Both the position numbers and the translations under genes were made by a program. Shown piece after piece: positions 45,733-54,599 of a stretch of 64,000 bases of DNA. Numbering within the stretch: the stretch's first letter is position 1; the number at the start of each line of letters is the position of its first letter. This DNA is from Thermoproteota archaeon. Its GTDB lineage: Archaea > Korarchaeota > JAOZGF01 > JAOZFZ01. The stretch covers positions 1 to 64,000 of the forward strand of contig JAOZFT010000007.1 in the NCBI GenBank assembly GCA_027492035.1, written 5' to 3'. Under the pieces are notes generated by a model. The model was not told the origin of the DNA. It was given only the letters and a program-made list of their open reading frames with translations, and searched no databases.

Positions 45733-46627
45733 AAGAGAAACCGGGCACAAGTATGCTTTCTTTCCAGGATGCTTAGTAACTACAAGGCTTCCTTACATAG
45801 AAGCTGCTGTAAGGAAGTCAATGAGGAGACTTGGTGCAGAACTGGTGGACATGCCTGAAACAACATGCTGCCCTGAACCAACCCTTACAAAAGCTTTAAA
45901 TCAAAAGACATGGTTAGCAATTGCAGCAAGAAATTTATCCATAGCTGAAGAAATAGGACTAGACATATTGACTCCATGTAACGGATGCTATGGAACATTT
46001 AAGACTGTAAATTATATCATTAAAACCAATGAAAAGGAAAGGGTTAAGATAAATGACACACTTAAAAAAGTGAATAGGGAATACAAAGGGAAAATACAAG
46101 TGAAACATGTGGTTGAAGCCCTTTACAAAGACATAGGTAAAGAAAGAATAAAGAAAGAAATCCAGAAACCCTTAAAAAACATTAAAATAGCAGTTCATTA
46201 CGGTTGTCACCTTTTAAGGCCAAGTGAAATAATTCAACTTGACGACCCTGAACAACCAACTTTCTTAGATGAATTAGTGGAAGTGTTAGGGGCTAAAAGT
46301 GTGGATTATGAAAGAAAAATGATGTGCTGTGGGGGAGAAGATTTAAAAATCCACCCCCAAACAGCCTACTCCATTTTAAAAGAAAAATTATCAAGTATAA
46401 AAGAAGCAGATCCAGATTGTATAGTGGTTACATGTCCCCTCTGCATGATTCAATTGGATGAAAACCAAGCTTTACTTCAAAGAAGGCACCGTCAAAACTT
46501 CAACATACCTGTGTTTTATTATTCTGAACTCTTATGTTTAGCCTTAAATATTAATTTAGGAGACCAACACTTTAAACTCCACCGAATAAAAGCAGATGAA
46601 GTAGTTAAGAAAATAGTTAAAAGTTGA
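45725..46627 (+). CDS. hdrB: HdrB-type disulfide reductase subunit
   Basis: Catalytic subunit with two CCG domains, each binding a non-cubane [4Fe-4S] cluster in known HdrB: FFPGCLVTTR with TTCCPEPTLT and TPCNGCYGT, then VHYGCHLLRPS with MMCCGGEDLK and TCPLCMIQLD. All cysteines for both clusters are present, so it should carry out disulfide (CoM-S-S-CoB-like) reduction or a related reaction; the natural substrate is unknown where no methanogenesis genes are seen. It ends the kor-hdr operon. Confidence 0.9.
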   Translation: MAERETGHKYAFFPGCLVTTRLPYIEAAVRKSMRRLGAELVDMPETTCCPEPTLTKALNQKTWLAIAARNLSIAEEIGLDILTPCNGCYGTFKTVNYIIKTNEKERVKINDTLKKVNREYKGKIQVKHVVEALYKDIGKERIKKEIQKPLKNIKIAVHYGCHLLRPSEIIQLDDPEQPTFLDELVEVLGAKSVDYERKMMCCGGEDLKIHPQTAYSILKEKLSSIKEADPDCIVVTCPLCMIQLDENQALLQRRHRQNFNIPVFYYSELLCLALNINLGDQHFKLHRIKADEVVKKIVKS

Positions 46628-46785
46628 AATTCTGCAACCGAAGAAACAGTGACACAAAACATTTTAAAGGTTTCTTCCACTCTTCTTAAAGGGAAGAAGT
46701 GAAGGGAACTCAGACCTTTCTTTCAAAAGTTTTTAAAAAGGACACGGAAAAAGGTTCTTGAAGAAAATACGAGGAAGAAAATAAA

Positions 46786-47922
46786 GTGGAAAGCGGAAAA
46801 ATAACTTTGCTTCTTGTTTCACTGTTTCACCTGCTGAATGACGCAAACGTTTTTCTTCTACCCGCTGTTTTTCCTTTAGTTATTCAAGAATTCAGTTTAT
46901 CCTTTTTCCAAACAAGTTTACTTGTCGGATGTTTAACATTTACTGTAACTTTTTTACAGATTATGATAGGTTACTTGTCGGATTTTTTAAGCCGAAAAAT
47001 ACTTTTAGGCTTAGGCCTCCTTATTGTTTCTTCAGCTTCCTTCTTAGCTGCCTACTCAACCAATTTTACAATTCTTCTTTTAAGTCAAGTTTTGTTAGGA
47101 ATAGGAGGAAGCTTTTATCACCCAATAGGGTACTCCTTAACAGTTAAAAAATTCCTTAAAAGCAGTAAAGGGAAAGCTTTAGGGGTACAGAGTAGTTTCG
47201 GAGATTTAGGAATACTTCTAATGCTTACTTCCACAGGAAGCTTGGTTCATTTCTTTAACTGGAGAACTCCTTTCATTCTTTGGGGTACCTTATCCCTGAT
47301 TTCTTCACCCTTATCCCTTTTTATGGAAGAAGAGAAAAACCTCAAAATAGAAAATCAGAAATTATTTTCTGAAAAAGTTTTTTTCTCCTCATTCCTGATC
47401 CTTTTCTTTATACTAGGTGGAATCTACCGGGTAATTTACACTTATATTCCCACTTATTTAACCTTTAGAGGATTAAATATTTCACTTTCAGATTTGCTTG
47501 CTTCCTTAATGACAGTGATTGGTCTGATAGGAAGCTTGGTTTCTGGTTATTTTTCAGACAAGTTCGGGTGCTTAAAAATTTTAATTCTGAACTTTGTATT
47601 CACCGGTTTCTTTTCCCTCTTCTTAACTTGGCTGTCAAATATCCCTTTATTAATAATTCTTGTTTTAGTTATAGGGTGGGGCGTTTATGGTGCATACCCT
47701 GCTGCCTACTCTTTATTTGCTGAGTTTTCAAATGTGGAAATAGCAGGTTTCCTCTACGGGATCATCTTATCAATGGGTATGCTTGGAGGTACAGTAAACA
47801 TTTTGATTGCTGGTTTAATAGCTGATAATTTTGGTTTGAACCAAATATTCATTTACACAGGACTAACTACTTTATTGACATTACCCCTTTTTAAGCTACT
47901 CAAAAAACCTGTTCGGTTATAA
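46786..47922 (+). CDS. MFS transporter, fosmidomycin-resistance-like
   Basis: A 12-helix major facilitator of 378 residues. The loop 2-3 motif reads GYLSDFLSRKILLGLGL and its repeat in the second half GYFSDKFGCLKILIL. The helix 4-5 region GGSFYHPIGYSLTVKKFL resembles the FSR branch, in which HP in this place is usual. It may export drugs or transport a small acid; the substrate is unknown. It starts at GTG 46786 without a strong ribosome-binding site, 158 bases after hdrB, and has its own AT-rich leader. Confidence 0.8.
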   Translation: MESGKITLLLVSLFHLLNDANVFLLPAVFPLVIQEFSLSFFQTSLLVGCLTFTVTFLQIMIGYLSDFLSRKILLGLGLLIVSSASFLAAYSTNFTILLLSQVLLGIGGSFYHPIGYSLTVKKFLKSSKGKALGVQSSFGDLGILLMLTSTGSLVHFFNWRTPFILWGTLSLISSPLSLFMEEEKNLKIENQKLFSEKVFFSSFLILFFILGGIYRVIYTYIPTYLTFRGLNISLSDLLASLMTVIGLIGSLVSGYFSDKFGCLKILILNFVFTGFFSLFLTWLSNIPLLIILVLVIGWGVYGAYPAAYSLFAEFSNVEIAGFLYGIILSMGMLGGTVNILIAGLIADNFGLNQIFIYTGLTTLLTLPLFKLLKKPVRL

Positions 47923-48113
47923 ATTTTCTTCTCAACGACAACATTACAGGAAGCCATTAGTTCGAAAAAAGTAGTGAAAAAGTGTAAGGGACTGGAAAGG
48001 AATAAACTCCGAGTCTAAAAGGAAATACGCAAGTGCTTGAAGGATTAAAGGGAATTTAAGAACCCTTTAGGAATTTAAAAAAATACTTAGAAAAGTTGGA
48101 TATATAGGTATGA

Positions 48114-48133
48114 ACTTATTTATATAAATAAGT
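48114..48133. repeat. Perfect 20-base AT palindrome
   Basis: ACTTATTTAT followed by ATAAATAAGT, perfectly symmetrical, directly before the decayed coding fragments. It contains a TATA-like core, so it may be an old promoter/operator or a protein-binding site. Confidence 0.4.
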
Positions 48134-48137
48134 ATGA

Positions 48138-48672
48138 ATAATTCTTACCATAAAATCTAACATTTTTACGGATGCCTCCTCCTCAAAATTTCACCAGGGA
48201 CTAATCCCTTTAATAGGCAGCACCGACAAAGAGAAATACCTATCGCAAGTGAAGGATTTGATAGGTAATTCTTAGTTTTAGAAAGTATCCAGGTAAATGC
48301 ACTGTTTTTTACTATGAACAATTTAATTCACCTCAGAAGGGGAGAACACAAAAACATTTAGTTCTGGAAAGGAACCTACTAACTTGCTAAGCAGACGTCA
48401 GCCTCTGAGGGCAGGTGTAGATACTTTATTTTTTAGCTCGCCACAAGATTTGTAACCTAGAGTTGAATTTAAGCAAGATCTTCCGATAAAAGGGTCTATT
48501 CTTGGATAGTACAGAATTTGTTGCAGTTCCTAAAATTAAAAAACTCACTAAAACGCACTTTCACACTTTACGAATTAGTACTCTTCCATTCTCTCACGTC
48601 AAAGTTTTTCAATTCTATAATTCTATTGATACACCTAGAAAGGAAAAATTGGAAGTAGTATCAAAGAAAACT
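48138..48672 (+). pseudogene. Probable decayed protein gene, family not identified
   Basis: Three protein-like pieces follow each other. Piece one (48138-48274) reads SNIFTDASSSKFHQGLIPLI then GSTDKEKYLSQVKDLIGNS and stops. Piece two, in another frame from 48283, reads KYPGKCTVFYYEQFNSPQKG then RTQKHLVLERNLLTC before TAA at 48388, with further stops at 48403, 48418 and 48487. Piece three, in the same frame as piece two (48490-48672), reads KGLFLDSTEFVAVPKIKKLT and ends NSIDTPRKEKLEVVSKKT. The amino-acid composition is coding-like and no start codon begins piece one. I cannot name the family. It could be a degraded gene or assembly errors in a live one. Confidence 0.4.
48237..48267. repeat. 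Inverted repeat, 8-base stem and 15-base loop
   Basis: Arms TACCTATC and GATAGGTA are perfect complements around 15 bases. It sits inside the first piece of the decayed gene, so it may be incidental to coding sequence. Confidence 0.35.
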
Positions 48673-49107
48673 TGAGTTGCTTCTTTTTTCTCCCCACAAT
48701 TTTTCGAAACAGTTTCCCTAAAATTCCAAAATCTCTTGGTTTTTATTAATGAAATGTTTAAGGTTCTTCGAGCAGCCTAGCTTTTTTTCTTAATAAAAAT
48801 AGCTTCTCCAAATTTAAGTAAAAATTTTATCAAATACTTAAATTCCTAAAGTCCTTAAAGTTTTCCTAATTGTTTTTTATAATATAAACTTTATATTCCT
48901 TATTTACTTTAAGTTCAATATGTGCAATAAGAATACCTTATTTCTGGAATAACGGAAAATAGTCCATGAAAAAGGAGGGGGTTCGAAGGTTACAGTAGTA
49001 TGAAATTAAGATTTTACTTTTTCGTATTTATTAATCTGATTTTTCACTAAAAACTAGGAAAAATTTTTAACTAACTAATCTCTCTTTTTATTAAGTTTTT
49101 TGGAGAG

Positions 49108-49608
49108 GTGAAGGTACAGTTGTTGTTAGTTGGTGAAGCGTTAGTTGGTGAAGGGAATGAAGTGGCTCACATAGATTTATTGATAGGTGACAAGGATGGC
49201 CCGGTTGGCTATGCCTTCAGCAATTCATTAGCTTCACCTAGAGAAGGGCACACTCCTTTGTTAGCTGTCTTGGAACCTAATCTTCAACCTAAACCTTCCA
49301 CTTTAATTATAAATAAAGTTACAATAAAAAATTCGGCTCAAGCTGTGTTGATGTTTGGTCCTGCTCAAGCAGCAGTAGCTAAAGCTGTAGCTGACAGCGT
49401 AGAGGAAGGAGTTATTCCGAGAGACATGGCTGAAGATCTTGTTGTAATAGTTTCAGTTTTTATTCACTGGAAAGCCAGAGATAAAAAGAAAATTTACGAC
49501 TACAATTACGAAGCCACAAAACTTGCAATTAAAAGAGCATTTAAGGAAGAGCCTTCAGTGGAAGAGGTTTTGTCCAAGAAAGATAAGGCCAAGCATCCAT
49601 TTGCATAA
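49108..49608 (+). CDS. fae: Formaldehyde-activating enzyme
   Basis: Speeds the condensation of formaldehyde with tetrahydromethanopterin to methylene-H4MPT. The conserved N-terminal block [20 protein letters not shown] contains the catalytic His; next come [20 protein letters not shown] and [20 protein letters not shown]. The 166 residues equal a stand-alone Fae, not fused to hexulose-phosphate synthase. GTG 49108 is the long start; TTG 49120 is better spaced from GGAGAGGTG and matches the usual short N-terminus. Genes for H4MPT biosynthesis lie 4 kb downstream. Confidence 0.93.
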   Translation: MKVQLLLVGEALVGEGNEVAHIDLLIGDKDGPVGYAFSNSLASPREGHTPLLAVLEPNLQPKPSTLIINKVTIKNSAQAVLMFGPAQAAVAKAVADSVEEGVIPRDMAEDLVVIVSVFIHWKARDKKKIYDYNYEATKLAIKRAFKEEPSVEEVLSKKDKAKHPFA

Positions 49609-49630
49609 ATTTACCTTAGTTGCCACCAAC

Positions 49631-49645
49631 TCTTTTCCTTTTTTT
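49631..49645 (+). terminator. T-rich tract after fae
   Basis: TCTTTTCC followed by seven T, 22 bases after the fae stop, in keeping with archaeal intrinsic termination at poly-T. Confidence 0.4.
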
Positions 49646-49880
49646 AAAAACTGGGAAGAAATTTGCAGACCCTGTTAACTCTTTTTTACATTTCTATACA
49701 AAATTTTAGTTAAAAAAAGGTTTTTACATTTTAGACATGAGAATCGGGAAAATTAAATTTGTTTTCTTCCTTTTCCATGTTTTTCCACAAAAGTCCTTTT
49801 TTACCTTTTTCCCAGGATTTAAAAAGTGGAAAAATTTATAAACAGCCTAAACAAAATCTTTAGGTGGTGGATTCTTTAAT

Positions 49881-50717
49881 ATGTCGTTTGAAATCCAGGA
49901 GCTTCCTGACATCATTAAACTAGTTATTCTACTAAGTTTCAATAGGGAAGAGAGTTTAACAAGGTCTCAATTGAAAAATAAACTTGAACATTATTTAGAA
50001 AGAAGAGGCTCTATTGATTTAGCTGATTTAGAAGAAGCTTTAGAAGAATTAATTTCTGAAGGCCTCATTGTGAAACTTAATGGCAAATATGGTTTAACAA
50101 AGGAAGGAGTTAAATTAAGCAGTAAATGGAGGAGTCTATTAACTAGTAGAAGCCCTATTCTGGAGTTCATTGCCGGATTAACTGATGGAGCTGTTACAGG
50201 TTTAGTTATTGTGTTTTCAGCTTTTCTAGCTCATTTAGCCTTAAAAACAGTGATTTACTCTTCTATTTTAACTTTAACTGCTGTTTCCATAACGAATTTT
50301 TCAAGTTTCTTATTAGGCGGAAAAACTGAAGATATAGCAAATGCTCTTTCCTTCAAAACATTAGTTGAATTCAGTTTAAGAGACATCTCTGATAAAGCGG
50401 AGAGAAGAAAATCTTTCAAATTAGTTAAGCGTTTATTTTCAATTTTGAAGAAGGAAATATCTAAAACTAACTTTTTATCTGCTGCAACAGGTGCAATTAC
50501 AACTTTTGCTTCAGGTATTGTTCCAGTAGCTGCATTTATTTTTTTGAAGACACCTCTAAACATTTTCTTTTCATTGATTGCTTTAAGCGTAATAGTAGTT
50601 TTTCTAATTTACTATCGTGTCAAGAAATCTAAGGAGAAGTGGAAAACAACAGTTTCTGAAACGCTGTTAATCCTTACCCTGGCATCGATTGCTTCATTGA
50701 TGATTAGTTCCCTGTAA
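49881..50717 (+). CDS. Winged-helix domain fused to VIT1/CCC1-like membrane protein
   Basis: A 278-residue fusion. Residues 1-95 look like a winged helix (LVILLSFNREESLTRSQLKN, DLEEALEELISEGLIVKLNG, KYGLTKEGVKL). Residues 98-278 hold five likely helices of the VIT/CCC1 type; the diagnostic first-helix sequence is FIAGLTDGAVTGLVIVFSAF, then ITNFSSFLLGGKTEDIANAL, a charged loop, and three more helices. VIT1/CCC1 proteins export iron or manganese from the cytoplasm. The metal-binding Glu-rich loop of plant VIT1 is shorter here. The fused domain could sense metal or bind DNA. Own promoter: AAAATTTATAAAC near 49832. Confidence 0.75.
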   Translation: MSFEIQELPDIIKLVILLSFNREESLTRSQLKNKLEHYLERRGSIDLADLEEALEELISEGLIVKLNGKYGLTKEGVKLSSKWRSLLTSRSPILEFIAGLTDGAVTGLVIVFSAFLAHLALKTVIYSSILTLTAVSITNFSSFLLGGKTEDIANALSFKTLVEFSLRDISDKAERRKSFKLVKRLFSILKKEISKTNFLSAATGAITTFASGIVPVAAFIFLKTPLNIFFSLIALSVIVVFLIYYRVKKSKEKWKTTVSETLLILTLASIASLMISSL

Positions 50718-50738
50718 ACACTTCAATTAAATATTTAA

Positions 50739-52595
50739 TTAATTGTAGGGGTAATTCTTTTCAGATAAAGGTATTTGACGGTAGATGTAACCTAAAGGAA
50801 TCCCTAGGCTCCATGCTTGGGGGTAAACTTGTTTCGCGTGGTTATTAACTGCTAACCGGTAGAAAAGCTTGTATCTAGCGTCAACATCCACATTAGGCTT
50901 AAACCTATCCCAAACGTTTTTGCATTGGCAGTAAGGATTATGCCAGTTATCCCAGGGTACACCACCCCAGGTGTATCCCCGCAGGTCCTTGTAGGTTTCC
51001 ATGTTCAGTATAATGTCTTGTTCGTAAGGGTTTGTTCTCCATACTTTGTCTCTTGGGTTGTAATAAACTGGAAATGCATGTCCTAAAGTACCTATGATTG
51101 CTGGGACGTTAACGTAGCGAAGAAGAAGCGATTGAATATACGCATTATCCATGCATGCACCTATGAATTTTCCTGTTTTTGTGAAGTAACTCCAGTACCA
51201 TTCTATGTGGAAAGGACAACGGAATTCTCCTACAATTACTCTACCATTAACAATTATTTCTTCTGGCACATCAAAATCCACGTGTTCATTGTTGATGAAG
51301 AAATAATCATCTAGGTTTGCTGCTAACCTATCTATTTTTGTGAGGTATCTGAAAAGGTACTTCTTCTGCATACTTTTATAAGGCATGTTGATTTCTACAG
51401 GTTCATTTTCCCCCAGGAATTCTTTAACCATAAATTCCCTCCCTTTGAAGCTGAAATTTCCAGCTATTAAAAACATGAAGTCGTTAATGTTTTGTGGCCT
51501 CTTTAAAACCCCTGAATAAATGTAATGCCAGTTCCAAACACCCCAATTGCCTGTTTTATCGGTTATTTCTTTGAAATTAGGGTAAAATTGCCCGGGAAAA
51601 TCCCAAACTAATGCTATATCTGCTTCTAATGGGTAGTTTTTGGCTTGCCAGTCTCCACCGTATTTCTTTATTATTTGGTCGGTTTCAATGACAAAATCTA
51701 AAATTTTGGGGACGTAGTGCATGATCGCTACAGTTACTTTGTCATCACTTATAGTGCTAAGTGCACCGTAATCTATACTGCAGGCTAAAACAATTCGGTA
51801 ATAACTTTCAGGAATCTCCCTATCTTCAACTAAATGAAGTAAAACTTGCAGTTGGGTGTTGTATCTAGGAACTTTAAAACTGAACCTACTTTCATCCGGT
51901 AAACCGTATTCGTCAATAAGGTAGAGTCCCTTCTTTACTTGGTAATCTTTTTTTGAAACATTTATAATTTGCTCTAACTGCTTTATAGCTGCCAATTCCT
52001 TAGAAGAAACACCATCCTTAATTTCCGGCAACTCAAGCAGATCATCTGTTAAATACCCCAAATTGTAAGGAGAGGCCTTTTTTGAATATGTAATATTTAA
52101 TTTTGATAGATCTCCTTCATCGACACCATCCAAAACATACTTAGAAACAAGTACCCTAAACAAGTCTTTTTTCTTAAGTGCTAACTGGAAAAATTTCTCT
52201 TCCAAACTGGAAATCTTTTTATCTTCAAAGAACAAGCCTGTTTCAAGAATCCATTGAGCAGCGTTACGGTTTTTAGATTCAGCTTTCTTGATTAAGTCAA
52301 TATATTTCAATACCTCTGTGAGATTTGCTTTTTCGGAGTAGACTTCAGGCATTTTTAACAAGCAAGGAGCCATATCACCCAAGCTAGAAGCTTTCTCAAT
52401 AACTAATTTGCCATATTCATCTAAACCATTTCTTGTAAGTTCAGAGTAGTAAGGGTTGTTTGTGTATAGCCACTCCACGAATCTAGGGTTTAGTTTATAA
52501 ATTCTTCCTAAAAAGGGGGTTGAATTTGCCACTGCAAAAAAGAAGATGGGAATGAATAACAGTACAAGCCACGTAACCAGCAGCAAGTACTTCAT
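50739..52595 (-). CDS. Secreted or membrane-tethered transglutaminase-like protein
   Basis: A 618-residue protein with one hydrophobic N-terminal segment (YLLLVTWLVLLFIPIFFFAV), either a signal peptide or anchor. The long middle has no recognised domain. Near residue 495-540 is a transglutaminase-like core: GKFIGACMDNAYIQSLLLRY (nucleophile Cys), VNVPAIIGTLGHAFPVYYNP (catalytic His), and DKVWRT, matching the Cys-His order of that fold. Many archaeal homologues are extracellular proteases or cross-linking enzymes. It ends 22 bases from the winged-helix/VIT gene, tail to tail. Its substrate is unknown. Confidence 0.65.
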   Translation of the reverse strand: MKYLLLVTWLVLLFIPIFFFAVANSTPFLGRIYKLNPRFVEWLYTNNPYYSELTRNGLDEYGKLVIEKASSLGDMAPCLLKMPEVYSEKANLTEVLKYIDLIKKAESKNRNAAQWILETGLFFEDKKISSLEEKFFQLALKKKDLFRVLVSKYVLDGVDEGDLSKLNITYSKKASPYNLGYLTDDLLELPEIKDGVSSKELAAIKQLEQIINVSKKDYQVKKGLYLIDEYGLPDESRFSFKVPRYNTQLQVLLHLVEDREIPESYYRIVLACSIDYGALSTISDDKVTVAIMHYVPKILDFVIETDQIIKKYGGDWQAKNYPLEADIALVWDFPGQFYPNFKEITDKTGNWGVWNWHYIYSGVLKRPQNINDFMFLIAGNFSFKGREFMVKEFLGENEPVEINMPYKSMQKKYLFRYLTKIDRLAANLDDYFFINNEHVDFDVPEEIIVNGRVIVGEFRCPFHIEWYWSYFTKTGKFIGACMDNAYIQSLLLRYVNVPAIIGTLGHAFPVYYNPRDKVWRTNPYEQDIILNMETYKDLRGYTWGGVPWDNWHNPYCQCKNVWDRFKPNVDVDARYKLFYRLAVNNHAKQVYPQAWSLGIPLGYIYRQIPLSEKNYPYN

Positions 52596-52902
52596 TTTTA
52601 AATCAAGCCTTCTTTTACAAAGATTAAGTTACTGTGAAAAAGTAATGACGCATTGCCCTTTAAAGTTTTTACATCCAAATATTTTATTAAAGTCTTTTAA
52701 GTTTCTATGTCTTTAAAGTGAAAGAAGGCTCTCTATAATTTCTTTTAGAAGGAGAAAATAATATTGATTCGATTTTGCAATGAAGAATTTTCTTTTTAAT
52801 CTAATTTTAGCTTTGCTTTGATTTTAAGAAGAGATAAAAATTTTTACTGCAAATACTCCCTCTGAATCGTTTTTCCAAACTTTTCAAGTTTTTGCAGGGA
52901 GG
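52596..52902. other. Divergent intergenic region before DUF447 gene
   Basis: About 300 AT-rich bases that should carry promoters for the transglutaminase-like gene (leftward) and the DUF447-mptG pair (rightward; GGGAGG at 52897 is the ribosome-binding site). TATA-like AGATAAAAATTTTTAC near 52831. No gene or RNA seen. Confidence 0.4.
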
Positions 52903-53601
52903 TTGTTGAAAGGAGTAACAAAGTTGCTGGAGGTGATTGGGATTTCCAGTTGGGGTTTCATGCTTAAAGAGCTTGGTTTCAGAGATTATTCCTTTGTCGA
53001 AACAGTTGTTTCAACTTATTCAGGAAATATAAAGAATTTCGCGCCTATTGGAGTAGTTAAAAAGGGGAGGAATCTTTATTTAAAACTTTTTAAAATAACA
53101 AAAACCTACAGAAACATTTCGGAAAACAAGGAATGCGTAATAAACGTAGTTAGCGACGTTGAAATATTTTATTTAGCTCTTTTCAAGGAAAAACTGGGTG
53201 TGAATAAACGTTTTCCGAATTTTTTCCTTCCTAGTTTAACTGTGGATGCACCAAGGGTGAAAGGAGCTGATGCATATGTGGAGGCTGAAGCTGAAAACTT
53301 TAAAACTTTGACTAATGGAAAAGTTGAGGTTAAGTTGAGGATTAAATTTGTTGAAATAGTGAACCCTAGACCTAAAGTTTTCTGCAGATGCGATTTTGCA
53401 GTGATCGAAAGCTTAATTCATTTAACACGAATTCCTGTATTTGTTTCTCAAAAGAGATGGGTAGAGGCTGAGAAGCTGATTAAATTAATTGAGTACTACA
53501 AGGAGTTGGTTGAAAGAGTTTGTCCAAAGTCAGAACATATAAAAATAATGGGTAAGGTGGCTGAAGAAAATGAGCAATGGAAGAAAAAAATTGCTGGTTG
53601 A
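52903..53601 (+). CDS. DUF447-family protein, methanopterin-associated
   Basis: A 232-residue member of DUF447 (COG2457), whose known structures resemble FMN-binding split barrels. Typical parts: GFRDYSFVETVVSTYSGN at residues 25-42, NFAPIGVVKKGRNLYLKLFK, and NVVSDVEIFYLALF. It occurs with Fae and H4MPT synthesis genes in methanogens and methylotrophic bacteria, which matches its place just before mptG with a 32-base overlap. The step is unknown. TTG 52903 or TTG 52906 is the start. Confidence 0.85.
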   Translation: MLKGVTKLLEVIGISSWGFMLKELGFRDYSFVETVVSTYSGNIKNFAPIGVVKKGRNLYLKLFKITKTYRNISENKECVINVVSDVEIFYLALFKEKLGVNKRFPNFFLPSLTVDAPRVKGADAYVEAEAENFKTLTNGKVEVKLRIKFVEIVNPRPKVFCRCDFAVIESLIHLTRIPVFVSQKRWVEAEKLIKLIEYYKELVERVCPKSEHIKIMGKVAEENEQWKKKIAG

Positions 53602-54547
53602 CACACCTTCACGGCTTCATTTTGGGATGATTGATTTGAAAGGGGACTTAGGAAGGTTGTATGGTTCATTAGGGTTAGCGTTAAAAAAACCAGGATATAA
53701 AATAAAGGTTGAGGAAAGTGAAGAATTAACAGTAAAGGGATTTCAAGGTAGAAGAGCCTTAGTGATACTTAAAAAATTACTTGAAAGAATGAATGTAAAA
53801 AGAAAGTTTTTGGTGAGCATTGACGAAGCTATACCTGAACATGTGGGGTTGGGTTCCGGCACCCAATTAACTTTAGGTTTAGGTTTGGCTGTAGCGAAAG
53901 TGCTCAATATTAAAATTGACGTAGAAGAAATTGCTGCTTTAACAGGAAGAGGGGAAGAATCAGGGGTTGGGATCTATGTTTTCAAACATGGAGGATTTGT
54001 TTTAGATGGAGGTAAGAATATAAGAGAGAAGAGAGGCATTCCTCCCTTACTTTTGAGGATTCCCTTCCCTGAGAACTGGTTCTTTATAGTTGCAACTCCG
54101 GAAATAGAGAGGGGAGTGTCTGGAATTAAGGAGAAAGAAATTTTTAGGGAGCCATTCAAGTGGTTGAGTTCTGATTTACCAAGGAAAAAGTCACATTTAC
54201 TTCTTATGAAAATGATTCCTGCATTAGTAGAGAAAGAAATTGAAGTGTTCGGAGAAGCATTGACGGAGTTTGAGAAATTGACAGGTGAATCTTTCTTACG
54301 GTTCCAGGAAGGTATTTACAGACACCCAATAATAAGGAAGGGTGTAGAGTTACTTTTAGAAAATGGTTGTGTAGCCGCTGGACAAAGCTCTTGGGGCCCC
54401 ACCTTCTATGGTTTAACGGATAATTTGAAAAAAGGCAGGAACTTAGCTAAGGCTATAAAGGATCTTTTTGCTAAAGAGAAAGTAAAAGGAGTTGTTTTTG
54501 TCAGTAAAGCACGTAATGAAGGTGCTAAAATTAAAACAATAAGCTGA
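53570..54547 (+). CDS. mptG: Beta-ribofuranosylaminobenzene 5'-phosphate synthase
   Basis: Joins 4-hydroxybenzoate (or 4-aminobenzoate) with phosphoribosyl pyrophosphate in an early committed step of methanopterin biosynthesis. A GHMP-kinase-like protein: DTPSRLHFGMIDLKGDLGRL at the start, the phosphate loop HVGLGSGTQLTLGLGLAVAK near 105-125, and GQSSWGPTFYGLTD near the end. Length (325) is standard. It overlaps the DUF447 frame by 32 bases and should be translated from the same mRNA. It makes full H4MPT supply for Fae likely. Confidence 0.9.
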   Translation: MSNGRKKLLVDTPSRLHFGMIDLKGDLGRLYGSLGLALKKPGYKIKVEESEELTVKGFQGRRALVILKKLLERMNVKRKFLVSIDEAIPEHVGLGSGTQLTLGLGLAVAKVLNIKIDVEEIAALTGRGEESGVGIYVFKHGGFVLDGGKNIREKRGIPPLLLRIPFPENWFFIVATPEIERGVSGIKEKEIFREPFKWLSSDLPRKKSHLLLMKMIPALVEKEIEVFGEALTEFEKLTGESFLRFQEGIYRHPIIRKGVELLLENGCVAAGQSSWGPTFYGLTDNLKKGRNLAKAIKDLFAKEKVKGVVFVSKARNEGAKIKTIS

Positions 54548-54599
54548 AAGCCAGAAGGGACAAACTGTTTGATCTCTTACCTCTATAACGCAGGAACTG

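Larger units (their letters stand above)
47923..49107. other. Gene-poor region with palindromes and remains of a decayed gene
   Basis: About 1.2 kb with no intact gene. Proceeding rightwards: a hairpin-like AAAGGG/CCCTTT pair near 48047-48068, a 20-base palindrome at 48114, coding-like fragments in two frames from 48138 to 48672 (separate entry), an 8-base stem at 48237-48267, then AT-rich sequence that includes the fae promoter. No tRNA, rRNA or other known RNA was recognised. Confidence 0.5.

Noticed and set aside
48970-48990. GGGTTCGAAGG resembling a tRNA T-arm
   Set aside because: No acceptor stem, D-arm or anticodon arm can be built around it.
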